Of a DNA stretch of 64,000 nt, positions 50,827 to 59,132 are shown piece after piece. A model generated the notes under the pieces. The model did not search any database. It had not been told where the DNA came from and was given only the letters and a program-made list of their open reading frames with translations. The position numbers and the translations under genes were made by a program. The DNA comes from Duganella sp. 1411 (lineage in GTDB: Bacteria; Pseudomonadota; Gammaproteobacteria; Burkholderiales; Burkholderiaceae_D). The stretch is from positions 1,550,001-1,614,000 of the forward strand of contig NZ_JAFICD010000001.1 in NCBI RefSeq assembly GCF_017833525.1. The letters run 5' to 3'. Every line of letters starts with the position of its first letter. The first letter of the stretch is position 1.

Positions 50827-51675
50827 ATGCCCTCGCCCATGGACAACCCGGCGGTGTTGACGCTCGACAACGAGCAACTGTACCGCCGGCTTCAGGAGGA
50901 AAAAGCCCGCCGGCTGCAGGCGGAGCAAGCGCTGCAGCATGCCACCGAGGAACTGGCCCGGCTGGCGCGCATTACTTCCATGGGCGAGTTCGCCGCGTCG
51001 ATCGCGCACGAGGTCAACCAGCCGCTGGCGGCCATGGTGTTGCACGCCGAGGTCGGCCTCAAAGCGCTGCGGCAAGATCCGCCGCAGGCCGAGCAGGCGC
51101 GCGACGCGCTGAAACTGATCATGCACATCGGCGCCAGCGCCGGCGACGTCATCCGCAGCATCCGCGGCATGTCGAGCAAGACCGGCCCGGTGCCGACCTG
51201 GTTCGCCGTCGACGAGGCGCTGCGCGAAGTGCTGCGCCTGCTGCGCGCGGAGTTGCACAAACACGGCGTAGCCGTGCGCGACGGCCTGGCCCTGGGCGAG
51301 CATCAGCTGTATGCCGACCGCGTGCAGTTGCAGCAAGTGATGATGAATCTGGTGCTCAACGCCATCGAGGCGATGAAGGACGTCCACGACCGCCCGCGCA
51401 AGCTGGAGCTGAGCTCGGCGCTGGCCGACATCTCCGGCACCTTGCGCATCAGCGTGGAAGACAACGGCGTCGGCGTCTCCGCCAAGCTGGCCGAACGGCT
51501 GTTCGATCCGCTGTTCTCCACCAAGCCGGGCGGCACCGGCCTGGGCCTGTCGATCTGCCGCACGATCATCCACGCCCACGGCGGCCGCATCTGGAGCACC
51601 TCGCGCCAGCCGCACGGCACCGCTTTTCACATCAGCCTGAAGGGAAACACTCCATGGACACCATCTCCGTCCTGA
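50827..51675 (+). CDS. Soluble sensor histidine kinase with N-terminal coiled coil
   Basis: This 282-residue kinase has no membrane or PAS domain. It has an N-terminal coiled coil (about 14-48), HisKA of the FixL type with SIAHEVNQPLAAM (His61), then HATPase_c (MNLVLNAIEAM, VEDNGVGV, GGTGLGLSIC). The stimulus is unknown; the coiled coil may couple to another protein. The start at 50827 (or 50839) follows the dps stop directly. Its last 22 bases overlap the LuxR regulator start in another frame, so the kinase, regulator and dps form one operon. Confidence 0.9.
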   Translation: MPSPMDNPAVLTLDNEQLYRRLQEEKARRLQAEQALQHATEELARLARITSMGEFAASIAHEVNQPLAAMVLHAEVGLKALRQDPPQAEQARDALKLIMHIGASAGDVIRSIRGMSSKTGPVPTWFAVDEALREVLRLLRAELHKHGVAVRDGLALGEHQLYADRVQLQQVMMNLVLNAIEAMKDVHDRPRKLELSSALADISGTLRISVEDNGVGVSAKLAERLFDPLFSTKPGGTGLGLSICRTIIHAHGGRIWSTSRQPHGTAFHISLKGNTPWTPSPS

Positions 51676-52277
51676 TCGCCGACGACCATCCGCTCATCCT
51701 CGCGGGCCTCAGCGCCCTGATCCATTCGATGCCGGAGTTCCGGCTGGTGGCGCAGGCGGCCAACGGCGTGCAGGCGGTCGAGTTGTACCGGCAGCACCGG
51801 CCGGACGTGGTCGTCATGGATTTGAGCATGCCGGAGATGCACGGCGTCGACGCCATCGGCCACATCCGCGCATTCGATGCCGGGGCGCGCATCGTCATCC
51901 TGACCACCTACCAGGGCGACGAGGACGTCTATCGCGGCTTGCGCGCCGGCGCCATGGCGTATCTGCTCAAGGACAGCGGATCGGAACAATTGGCCACGTG
52001 CATCAAGACGGTGGCGTGCGGAAAAAAATTCCTGCCGCCGGAAGTGGCCGGCAAATTGGCCGAGCGGACCGGGGCGGCGGCGCTGTCGCGGCGCGAACTG
52101 GAGATACTGGCGCATCTGGCCACCGGAAAAAGCAACAAGATGATCGCGCGCAGCGCGGCGATCGAGGTGGGTACGGTGAAGTTCCACGTCAATAATATTT
52201 TGGCCAAGCTCAATGTTGCCAGCCGCACGGAGGCGGCGACGGTGGCGGCACGGCGTGGGCTGCTCAGCGTGTTTTGA
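51654..52277 (+). CDS. LuxR/NarL-type response regulator, partner of the adjacent kinase
   Basis: This 207-residue protein has a receiver (LIADDHPLILAG, phospho-Asp56 in VVMDLSMPEMHG, YLLKDSG) and a GerE HTH (LSRRELEILAHLATGKSNKM, VGTVKFHVNNILAKLN). All receiver residues are canonical. Its start lies inside the 3' end of the kinase gene, indicating coupled translation and a cognate pair. It is a close paralogue of the orphan regulator at 40.9 kb. Confidence 0.92.
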   Translation: MDTISVLIADDHPLILAGLSALIHSMPEFRLVAQAANGVQAVELYRQHRPDVVVMDLSMPEMHGVDAIGHIRAFDAGARIVILTTYQGDEDVYRGLRAGAMAYLLKDSGSEQLATCIKTVACGKKFLPPEVAGKLAERTGAAALSRRELEILAHLATGKSNKMIARSAAIEVGTVKFHVNNILAKLNVASRTEAATVAARRGLLSVF

Positions 52278-52318
52278 CGGTTCGCGTGCCACGCTTGCTT
52301 GCGCCCTTGGCGGATCGC

Positions 52319-52362
52319 GCATGGCGGATTACGGCGTTCCGCCTAATCCGCCCTACGTGTTT
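52319..52362. repeat. REP-like repeat, inverted half copy
   Basis: The sequence GCATGGCGGATTACGG, then CGCCTAATCCGCCCTACGTG, matches the right half of the 50166-50257 palindrome, plus the CGGAAACACGTAGGG flank of its left side, in inverted orientation. The two copies bracket the dps-kinase-regulator operon. Confidence 0.85.
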
Positions 52363-52382
52363 CCGCGTGAATTAACGGGTAA

Positions 52383-53075
52383 TTAATTTACTTTGGCTGG
52401 GACTGGCGCCAGCGTCTTGTGGTCGCTGTTGCTGCGCGGCGCGGCCTTGTGCACCATCGTGTAGGCGTAATCGACGCCCATGCCGTACGCGCCCGAATGC
52501 TCGCGCACCACCGCCATCACGGCGTCGTAGGTCTCGCGGTGCGCCCAGTCGCGCTGCCACTCCAGCATCACTTGCTGCCAGGTCACCGGCACAACGCCGG
52601 CCTGGATCATGCGCTGCATCGCGTAGTCATGCGCTTCCTTCGAGGTGCCGCCCGAGGCGTCGGCCACCATGTAAATCTCGTAGCCGCCTTCCAGCATCGC
52701 GCACAGCGCGAAACTGTTGTTGCAAACCTCGGTCCACAGACCCGAAACGATGACTTTTTTCTTGCCGTTGGCGGCCAGCGCGTCGCGCACTTTCTGATCG
52801 TCCCACGAGTTCATCGACGAACGCTCCAGGATATCCTTGCCGGGGAATACGTCCAGCAATTCCGGATAGGTGTGACCCGAGAACGATTCCGTTTCCACCG
52901 TGGTGATGATGGTCGGGATGTTGAAGATCTTGGCCGACTTGGCCAGCGCGACGGTATTGTTCTTCAATGCCTGGCGGTCCATCGACTGCACGCCGAAAGC
53001 CATCTGCGGTTGCTGGTCGATAAAGATCAGCTGGCAGTTGGTCGGGGTCAGGACTTCGAGTTTTGGGTTCATCAT
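52383..53075 (-). CDS. Isochorismatase-fold cysteine hydrolase (YcaC-like)
   Basis: This 230-residue protein has the isochorismatase-like hydrolase pattern: LIFIDQQPQMAFG with the catalytic Asp, the lysine region ANGKKKVIVSGLWTEVCNNS with the nucleophilic Cys, and VADASGGTSKEAHDYAMQRM. YcaC-like members are probable amide hydrolases of unknown physiological substrate. Starts at 53075 and 53072 are supported by GGAAG upstream; a further ATG at 53087 is less well placed. It is monocistronic and on the opposite strand to the dps operon. Confidence 0.88.
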   Translation of the reverse strand: MMNPKLEVLTPTNCQLIFIDQQPQMAFGVQSMDRQALKNNTVALAKSAKIFNIPTIITTVETESFSGHTYPELLDVFPGKDILERSSMNSWDDQKVRDALAANGKKKVIVSGLWTEVCNNSFALCAMLEGGYEIYMVADASGGTSKEAHDYAMQRMIQAGVVPVTWQQVMLEWQRDWAHRETYDAVMAVVREHSGAYGMGVDYAYTMVHKAAPRSNSDHKTLAPVPAKVN

Positions 53076-53213
53076 GATGGCTTCCATTATTAGGTAGAGA
53101 GGAACGATCATGTTAGGCCCCGCACCGGCATGCCGCCACTATCTAAATGTAGGCTCCGGCGGCATGGCAAGTCTGCTAAGCTGTCCACTGAACATCATCA
53201 CCATGGACCCAAC

Positions 53214-53627
53214 ATGACCACACCGGACGACGCCGCGCAACGCACGCAGCTCAACGCGTTGGCGCGCGGATTGCGCGACCTGCACAAACAGTTGCTGCAC
53301 ATTGAAACCCAGTACTTCGGCGCGGTCGGCAGTCCGCTCGAGTTGCTGCAACTGGTGACGAACCATCCGCATTTCGCCTGGCTGCAAAAACTTTCCGGCC
53401 TGATGGCGCAGATGGACGAGCGGCTCGACGAGCCGGAGATCATCACCGTCGCCGACGCGCAAGTCTTCCGTCGCGCCGTCGAGGCCCTGATCGGTCCGTC
53501 CGAGGAAGGCGACCTGGCATTCCGCGCCAAGTACAACGCCTTGCTGCACGACGCGCCGGAAGTGGTGATGGCGCACGGCGCGGTGCGCAAGTTGCTGGCC
53601 GCGGTGGGCGACGCGCCCGCCGCGTAA
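53214..53627 (+). CDS. Conserved helical protein of unknown function
   Basis: This 137-residue all-helical soluble protein includes LARGLRDLHKQLLHIETQYF, NHPHFAWLQKLSGLMAQMDE, AQVFRRAVEALIGPSEEGD and YNALLHDAPEVVMAHGAVRK. No experimentally known family is recognised; similar short helical proteins occur in beta- and gammaproteobacteria. It begins after a short gap from the divergent isochorismatase gene and converges with the propeller kinase, stops 20 bp apart. Confidence 0.75.
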   Translation: MTTPDDAAQRTQLNALARGLRDLHKQLLHIETQYFGAVGSPLELLQLVTNHPHFAWLQKLSGLMAQMDERLDEPEIITVADAQVFRRAVEALIGPSEEGDLAFRAKYNALLHDAPEVVMAHGAVRKLLAAVGDAPAA

Positions 53628-53647
53628 AGTTGCTGGACTCGTGCCCA

Positions 53648-56600
53648 CTAGCCGCGCCGGCGCCAACGCCGCGCCAGCCGTTGCCAGCGCGACTGGCCCA
53701 CATAGGCCAGCCCGGCCGGAATCGTCAGGCTGATCCGCGTGCCCACCGCCGGGGTGTCGATCACCAGCGTGGCGCCGATGCGTGCCGCGCGCTCGCGCAT
53801 GCCGGGCAGGCCCCAATGGCCGGCGCGCTGGCCACTGGCCAAAATCCCGGCGTCTATGCCCTTGCCATCGTCCGCCACCAGCATGATAAAGCGGTCGGCG
53901 TGATAGCCGAGCGTGACCTGGATCGATTTGGCGCCGGCGTGGCGGAAGGCGTTCATCAGCGCCTCGCGGCCGATGCTGTAGACCTCGCAGCCGACCTCCT
54001 CCGTCAACGCCGCCGCGCCGCCCTCCCTGCGCAGGCTGAACACGCTGTGGTGGCTTTCCTGCAGCACCTCGCCGACGATCGTCAGCCCGCGCTCGAGATC
54101 GCCGTCGCTCATCGCGCTCGAACGCAGGTCCTGCACCTCGTCGCGTCCCTCCTCGATCACGCGCTCGGCCAGCAGCAGCATGCGCTCGAGGCGCGCGCGG
54201 GTCGACGACTCACCCGGCAAGGCGCTCATCGCGTTCTGGAAACCCAGCACCAGTCCCTGCACGCTTTGCAGGAAAGTATCGTGCAAGGTGCGGGCGATGC
54301 GCTCGCGTTCGGCCATGCGTTCGGCGATGCGCAACGTCGCTTGCCGCAGCCACAGCCGGTAAAACAGATACAACATGCCGGCGGCCAGCAGCGCGCACAG
54401 GCCGTAGAACAGCGGCGTCTGCGTAAAGGTCGGCAGGATGGTCAGCGCGATCGACGTCTCCTGGTCGTTGGGCTGACCGCGCTCGTTGACGGCGGCGACG
54501 CGGAAACGATAGTCCCCCGGCCCAAGATTGTTGTACGACACCGCGCGCCGGCTGCCGGACTCCTGCCAGCCGGCGTCGACGCCCTCCAGTTGATAACGGA
54601 AACGCACCATCGCCGGCATGGTGTAGCTGAGGGCGGTGAACTCGATACGGAAAGAGGTGACGCCCGGGTCGAGCCGGACGGTCCGCGAGAAATCCAGATA
54701 GCGTTTGCCCTTGGCCACCAAGGTCTCGACCAGCACGCGTGGCGGATACAGCGGCGGATAGGATTTGGTGCTATCCAAGCGCGCCAGGCCGGCCGCGCCG
54801 ACAAACCAGAACTGGCCGTCGGCATCGGCGATGGCCGTGGGCAGGCGCGTGCTGGTGTCGGCGAAGCCGGGATAGCCGTCCAGCACGCCGTAAAGAACGT
54901 ATTTCAACGGTGCCCCGGGCGTCGCCGTCGCCGCCTTCCAGTCCGCCGCCTTGACGTGGACCACGCCCTTTTTACTGTTGAGCCAACGATCGCCGTTGGC
55001 GCCGACAACCGTGCCCGAGACGCCGGCCAGCACCTCGGGATCGTCGGCGACGAGGCGATGGAAGGCGCCGTCGCGCAACACCGCCATGCCGCCGATGCCG
55101 CCGGCCGCCACTTCGGCGCCGGCGACGTGCAGATGGGTGACGGGGCCGACGTCATCCTCAGGCGGCGACCGGTAGCGCGTGACGCGGCCATTATCGAAAT
55201 ACACGATCAGTCCGTCATCGAAGCCGAGCCACAGCGAGCCCTTGCGAACGCCAGCAGCGCCCACGAACGCGCCCGGCGGCAAGCCCAGGTCGGCTTGCAC
55301 GGTCCAAACTCCGTCGACCAGCCGGAAGGCCCCGCGCCGCGCGATCGCCACCCACAAGCCGACGCCGTCGTCGACCACGCGCGTCACTTTCACCGGGCCG
55401 GTCCTGCCGTCCGGCTCGGGCGGATAGGCGATACGCTCGGAGCGGTCCGGGTAGCGCCGCTCGATCGCGTCCGCGCGCGCCAGCAGCAAGGCGCCGTCGG
55501 CGGCGTTGCCGATCGCCCCCGTGTTGCTTGGCGGGTAATGCTCATCGATGGGGCGGGCGCCGTCGGCGCGCAGGCGCCACACCTGCCCGGATGGCAAGGT
55601 CAGCGCCAGCACGTGGCCGGTCTCGTCGCGCGCAAACTTGAAGGCGCGCTCGCCGCCCGCCAGCTTGACCGGCGCCAGGCGGTTGTGGCGGAATCTTTCC
55701 ACACCGGCTTGGGTGCCGATCCAGATACTGCCGTCGCGGTCCTCGAACAGAATGTTGCCGGTCTGGCTGCTGAGCTGCCAGGGCTGGTCCAGCCGGTCGC
55801 GCGGTCCGGCGTTGGGCGCCATCTCGCGGCTGGGCATGGCGCCCACGCCGTCGGCACGGCAGACACCGACCGGACAGGCCAGCGACCAGAAATTGCCGTC
55901 GCGGTCGAACAGGCCGTTTTCCTGGCCCTGCGAACGCGACAACCACCCCGGCCGCGGCTTGAGCGGACCCTGATGCTGCGCTGGAACCGGAATCAGCCGG
56001 TCGTGCAGGTCTTGCCACAGCCGGCCGTCGGGCGACTCGATCAGATTGACCGTATGCACATTTTGCCGCTGCACCTCGCGGAAGCGTTTGCCGCCGGCGG
56101 GCAGCACATACAACGCGTGGCCGACGGCGATCCAGACCTGGCCGTACTGGTCGGCCACCACGTTCGAGACCTCGCCCACGGGCAAACCCAGTTCGGGGCC
56201 GACATTGTGCCAGGCGCCGCCGCGCAGCTGCAGCAGCGCGCTGGTGGTGGCCACCCACAACCGGCCGCTGTCATCGGTCGTCGCGCTCGACACCGGCGAG
56301 ATCGGCGCATCGCCCACCGTCGCGGGGTAATGCGTGATGTGGCCGTCATGCAGATGGCTGAGCCCACCGAACAGATAGCCGATCAGCAAATCGCCGTTGC
56401 GCAGCGCGGTCAGCGCCGTGACCGGACGCTTGGGCGCGGTCTCGCCGTTCAAAGCCTCGAAGCGGCGGAAGCGCATGCCGTCGAAGCGGTAAAAGCCGTC
56501 CACACTGCCGATCCACAGCCAGCCGTCGGCGGTCTGCGCCATCGACGATACCTGCCCCGGCGCGCCATCCTTGCCGGTCCATATATCGTGGTGCAACTCT

Positions 56601-56695
56601 TCAAGCGGCGTTTTGCCGTCGAGCGCCAGCACGGCGGGTGATGCGAAAACCAACAGTACCGCCAGCCAACGCGCTGCGGACAGGATCAAATTCAT
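53648..56695 (-). CDS. Beta-propeller (Reg_prop/Y_Y_Y) sensor histidine kinase of the NarX/HisKA_3 class
   Basis: This 1015-residue membrane kinase has a signal segment (MNLILSAARWLAVLLVFASP) and a large periplasmic two-component-regulator propeller built of repeats such as VSSMAQTADGWLWIGSVDGF and ATTDDSGRLWVATTSALL. A Y_Y_Y domain follows (YQLEGVDAGWQESGSRRAVS, LGPGDYRFRVAAVNERG), then a membrane helix (about 755-775). HisKA_3 has RERIARTLHDTFLQSVQG (His805), and a HATPase_c follows with ALMNAFRHAGA, DDGKGID and GLPGMRERAARIGA. This resembles polysaccharide-sensing kinases. No LuxR-type partner is adjacent; the orphan regulator at 40.9 kb is the nearest unpaired candidate. Confidence 0.92.
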   Translation of the reverse strand: MNLILSAARWLAVLLVFASPAVLALDGKTPLEELHHDIWTGKDGAPGQVSSMAQTADGWLWIGSVDGFYRFDGMRFRRFEALNGETAPKRPVTALTALRNGDLLIGYLFGGLSHLHDGHITHYPATVGDAPISPVSSATTDDSGRLWVATTSALLQLRGGAWHNVGPELGLPVGEVSNVVADQYGQVWIAVGHALYVLPAGGKRFREVQRQNVHTVNLIESPDGRLWQDLHDRLIPVPAQHQGPLKPRPGWLSRSQGQENGLFDRDGNFWSLACPVGVCRADGVGAMPSREMAPNAGPRDRLDQPWQLSSQTGNILFEDRDGSIWIGTQAGVERFRHNRLAPVKLAGGERAFKFARDETGHVLALTLPSGQVWRLRADGARPIDEHYPPSNTGAIGNAADGALLLARADAIERRYPDRSERIAYPPEPDGRTGPVKVTRVVDDGVGLWVAIARRGAFRLVDGVWTVQADLGLPPGAFVGAAGVRKGSLWLGFDDGLIVYFDNGRVTRYRSPPEDDVGPVTHLHVAGAEVAAGGIGGMAVLRDGAFHRLVADDPEVLAGVSGTVVGANGDRWLNSKKGVVHVKAADWKAATATPGAPLKYVLYGVLDGYPGFADTSTRLPTAIADADGQFWFVGAAGLARLDSTKSYPPLYPPRVLVETLVAKGKRYLDFSRTVRLDPGVTSFRIEFTALSYTMPAMVRFRYQLEGVDAGWQESGSRRAVSYNNLGPGDYRFRVAAVNERGQPNDQETSIALTILPTFTQTPLFYGLCALLAAGMLYLFYRLWLRQATLRIAERMAERERIARTLHDTFLQSVQGLVLGFQNAMSALPGESSTRARLERMLLLAERVIEEGRDEVQDLRSSAMSDGDLERGLTIVGEVLQESHHSVFSLRREGGAAALTEEVGCEVYSIGREALMNAFRHAGAKSIQVTLGYHADRFIMLVADDGKGIDAGILASGQRAGHWGLPGMRERAARIGATLVIDTPAVGTRISLTIPAGLAYVGQSRWQRLARRWRRRG

Positions 56696-56865
56696 ATACG
56701 GTGAGAAAAATTACCAACCCGCCATCATAGGCGATTTTCCCGGACGGTACCCGGCCGGCCCGGCTTTGCTCATCCAGATGCAAAAACTATCGAAACAATA
56801 GAAACAATAAATTTTACCAATGGACGCCGATTGAGTACGCTGACAACTCCACCAGCCAAACGAGT

Positions 56866-57255
56866 ATGATCATGAACAAGTCCACGCCCACCGCTACCAT
56901 CCGCCCTCTTCCGCTCAGCGGCATCGCCCTGGGACTGGCCTACGCGGCGGGCGTGCTGGGCTTCGGGATGCCCGGCTGGGTGTTTTTCGCCGCCGGCGCG
57001 CTCATATGGATGATGGCGGACGGCCGCACCGTGGTGGGCTTGCTGACCCGTCGCGCGGAGCACCATACGCAGCGTATGATCACCTACAGCACGCCGCCGG
57101 CGATCGCCCTGCTGGCCTACCTGACCCTGGCCGACGGCAACGCCGATCCGGTCGTCGGGGGCGCGCTGGCCTTGCATGCGCTGCTGGTGTGGGCGGTGCT
57201 GATGGGGGCGGCCTACGCTGTTTCTCAACAATCACCGGTAAGCCACCGTATTTAA
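56866..57255 (+). CDS. Small membrane protein of unknown function
   Basis: The gene encodes 129 residues with about four hydrophobic helices (LPLSGIALGLAYAAGVLGFG, VFFAAGALIWMMADG, STPPAIALLAYLTLA, ALALHALLVWAVLMGAAYAV). No family is recognised. Starts at 56866 and 56872 are both possible; the SD is weak. A DnaA-box-rich element begins immediately after its stop codon. Confidence 0.65.
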   Translation: MIMNKSTPTATIRPLPLSGIALGLAYAAGVLGFGMPGWVFFAAGALIWMMADGRTVVGLLTRRAEHHTQRMITYSTPPAIALLAYLTLADGNADPVVGGALALHALLVWAVLMGAAYAVSQQSPVSHRI

Positions 57256-57256
57256 A

Positions 57257-57475
57257 GCGGATTTCCCAGATATCCACACCAACTGTGGATAAGGTTGTGA
57301 ATAACCCCCTCTTGACAGCCGAGAACCCCTTTAACGGCGGGGGTTTTAATAAAATGCCCAATCCGCAGGCAGATTTTTTACCCAATAGAATCAATCACTT
57401 ACAAGATCTAAAATTTCAGCGCGCGGGCCTTTTGAGGCTGCTTGAAAAATATTTTTCTGTGCATAAGTAGGAACC
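57257..57475. repeat. Noncoding element A with DnaA-box-like 9-mers
   Basis: This AT-richer, noncoding stretch is paralogous to element B (58496-58715). It contains ATATCCACA (57270-57278), a perfect DnaA box TGTGGATAA (57284-57292), TGTGAATAA (57296-57304) and TGTGCATAA (57458-57466). A hairpin AACCCC/GGGGTT followed by T residues lies at about 57324-57346, and an AT-rich stretch with AAGATCTAAAATTT at 57403-57416. It could be a DnaA-binding/titration element, an origin-derived repeat, or a terminator plus promoter region. It lies between the small membrane gene and the receiver-PAS gene. Confidence 0.75.
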
Positions 57476-57553
57476 GAGACAACTATGTCACCCCGCGCAG
57501 GGAATCCTTTGACAAAAGTACGTGTGAGGAATAGTGTGGCTCTGGAGGTACGC

Positions 57554-57583
57554 ATGGCCTTCTTAGACTCGCCTCGGGATTGA
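57554..57583 (+). other. Nine-codon upstream reading frame before the receiver-PAS gene
   Basis: An ATG at 57554 with a strong SD (TGGAGG at 57542-57547) opens MAFLDSPRD and stops at a TGA (57581-57583). That stop is in the same frame as, and one codon before, the ATG of the receiver-PAS gene (57587), which has no SD of its own. Translation of the main gene may depend on termination-reinitiation. Confidence 0.4.
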
Positions 57584-57586
57584 TGC

Positions 57587-58474
57587 ATGAACCAGAATGA
57601 CGATGACACGGATTGGATGATAGAAGACGAGCTCGTACCGCTCGACGCACCGCAGGCGGGAGCGTCGTCGGCGCCGCCGCCGTGGCGGGTGCTCATCGTG
57701 GATGACGACGTCGATGTCCACGTGGTCACCAAGTTCTCGCTCAGCAATGTGTGTTTCCTGGGTAGGCGGCTCAGCTTCCTGCACGCCTATAGCGGCGAGG
57801 AAGCGCTGAACACCCTGCGCAACACGCCGGACATCGCGCTGGTGCTGCTGGACGTCATCATGGAGACCAGCGACGCCGGGCTCAATGTCGCGCGCCAGAT
57901 CCGCGATACGCTGCACAACCAACTGGTGCGCATCGTGCTGCGCACCGGCCAGCCGGGACAGGCGCTGGAACACAGCATCATCCTCGACTACGACATCAAT
58001 GATTTCTGGTGCAAGACCGACCTGACCACGCGCAAGCTGTTTACGACCGTCATTTCGTCGCTGCGGGCCTACCATGGCCTGGAGGAAGCGCACCGGCAGA
58101 CGGTGACGCTGCAGGCCGAACTCGATCATGCGCGGCGCGTGCTGACGGCGGTCGACCAGCACGCACTCATCGCCACCTTGAACCGGCGCGGAAAAATCGC
58201 CTCGGTCAACGACAAGTTCTGCGGCGTATTCCAGTTCGGCCGCGACGAGTTGATCGGCGCCGACCTGCGCCTGCTGCATCCGCCCGCCTACCCGCAGGAC
58301 CAGCTGGCGGACGCCCTGCAAGCCGTCAAGGACGGCGAAAACTGGAGCGACGTCGTCACTGCCTGGCGCCGCGACGGCCAGGAACTGCGCTTGCGGGTGA
58401 CGGTCAGCGCCCTCGACGAACCGGCGACGCCATACATCGTGCTCGCCAGCGTTTTGCAAACGCTCAAAAAGTGA
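57587..58474 (+). CDS. Receiver-PAS response-regulator-like protein
   Basis: This 295-residue cytoplasmic protein has a receiver (about 33-165: LIVDDDVDVHVVTKFSLSNV, phospho-Asp89 in LLDVIMETSDAG, a T/GQ switch LRTGQPGQ and Lys in CKTDLTT). A coiled coil (about 165-190) precedes a PAS domain (about 190-295: VDQHALIATLNRRGKIASVN). The receiver resembles those found upstream of c-di-GMP or kinase domains (DUF3369-associated), but here there is no output enzyme or HTH. It may act as an adaptor between a kinase and another effector. It is flanked on both sides by paralogous DnaA-box elements. Confidence 0.85.
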   Translation: MNQNDDDTDWMIEDELVPLDAPQAGASSAPPPWRVLIVDDDVDVHVVTKFSLSNVCFLGRRLSFLHAYSGEEALNTLRNTPDIALVLLDVIMETSDAGLNVARQIRDTLHNQLVRIVLRTGQPGQALEHSIILDYDINDFWCKTDLTTRKLFTTVISSLRAYHGLEEAHRQTVTLQAELDHARRVLTAVDQHALIATLNRRGKIASVNDKFCGVFQFGRDELIGADLRLLHPPAYPQDQLADALQAVKDGENWSDVVTAWRRDGQELRLRVTVSALDEPATPYIVLASVLQTLKK

Positions 58475-58495
58475 GCCTAAGTCACGGATTGTTAA

Positions 58496-58715
58496 GCGGT
58501 TTTTCGGATATCCACAGCATCTGTGGATATCTATGTGGACAACACCCCATTGACAACGCGGCGCGCCTGTAACGACGCGGTTTTCTACAAACTGCCCATC
58601 CAAAAGGCAAAATTAAACCCCTTAGAAATCAAAGACTTGCCACCACATCGATTGTTAAACAAAATTCTTTTAAAAAAATTCTTGTCAACATGATGTGTGC
58701 ATAACTAAACGGGGA
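58496..58715. repeat. Noncoding element B with DnaA-box-like 9-mers, paralogue of element A
   Basis: A perfect 10-bp palindrome GATATCCACA/TGTGGATATC (58507-58531) is followed by TGTGGACAA (58534-58542), CATTGACAAC, a CGCG/CGCG hairpin with a T-run (about 58560-58584), CTGCCCATCC and TTAAACCCC blocks also seen in element A. An A/T-rich stretch at 58650-58685 and TGTGCATAA (58696-58704) complete it. Element order and spacing match element A over about 220 bp. No gene is encoded. Confidence 0.75.
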
Positions 58716-58734
58716 CCAGTTTCATCGGCCGCGC

Positions 58735-58959
58735 TCAGTGCCGCGCCTTGCGACGCTGTTGAGGATTCAGCAACACCCGCTCGATCACCTGCGGCGCCAC
58801 GTTATGGGATTTCATGTACTCGATGGCGCAAATCGTATTGAAGCTCGACTGCACGATAATGCCACGGTCGACGACGGCGCTGCACTGCTCGTCGTGTCTT
58901 TGCTGTTGGAAATCGGTTTGGGGAACAGACTCCAGGCGGTGGGCTAGCAAGGCGTTCAT
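58735..58959 (-). CDS. Small protein of unknown function
   Basis: This 74-residue protein reads MNALLAHRLESVPQTDFQQQ, then VVDRGIIVQSSFNTICAIEY and VAPQVIERVLLNPQQRRKAR, mildly basic at the C-terminus. It is unrecognised, though the helical C-terminal half suggests a small DNA- or protein-binding module. SD AAGGAT lies 8 bp before the ATG at 58959 (a tandem ATG at 58962 is also possible). It converges with element B and the receiver-PAS gene. Confidence 0.65.
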   Translation of the reverse strand: MNALLAHRLESVPQTDFQQQRHDEQCSAVVDRGIIVQSSFNTICAIEYMKSHNVAPQVIERVLLNPQQRRKARH

Positions 58960-59132
58960 CATGATCCTTAGCGAAAGGTTAAGGGATATTTGATCCCGAT
59001 CAAAGACGTGCAACGGGAGTATGAGCGACCCGGAGCCAAAGTCAATGTCAGGCTCCTATCATTCTAGAATTAAAATATTGCCTGTACTGAACGCAATAGA
59101 CACGGGGCAATAACCGGGGCGATAATGACCGG

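Noticed and set aside
53630..56641. 1003-codon plus-strand open frame
   Set aside because: Antisense to the propeller sensor kinase, which has signal peptide, propeller repeats and kinase motifs. The plus product shows no domain pattern.
57257..58715. Calling this the chromosomal oriC
   Set aside because: DnaA-box-like 9-mers are present, but no dnaA, dnaN, gyrB, parA or parB is nearby and there are two similar elements. Only an origin-like or DnaA-binding element can be proposed.
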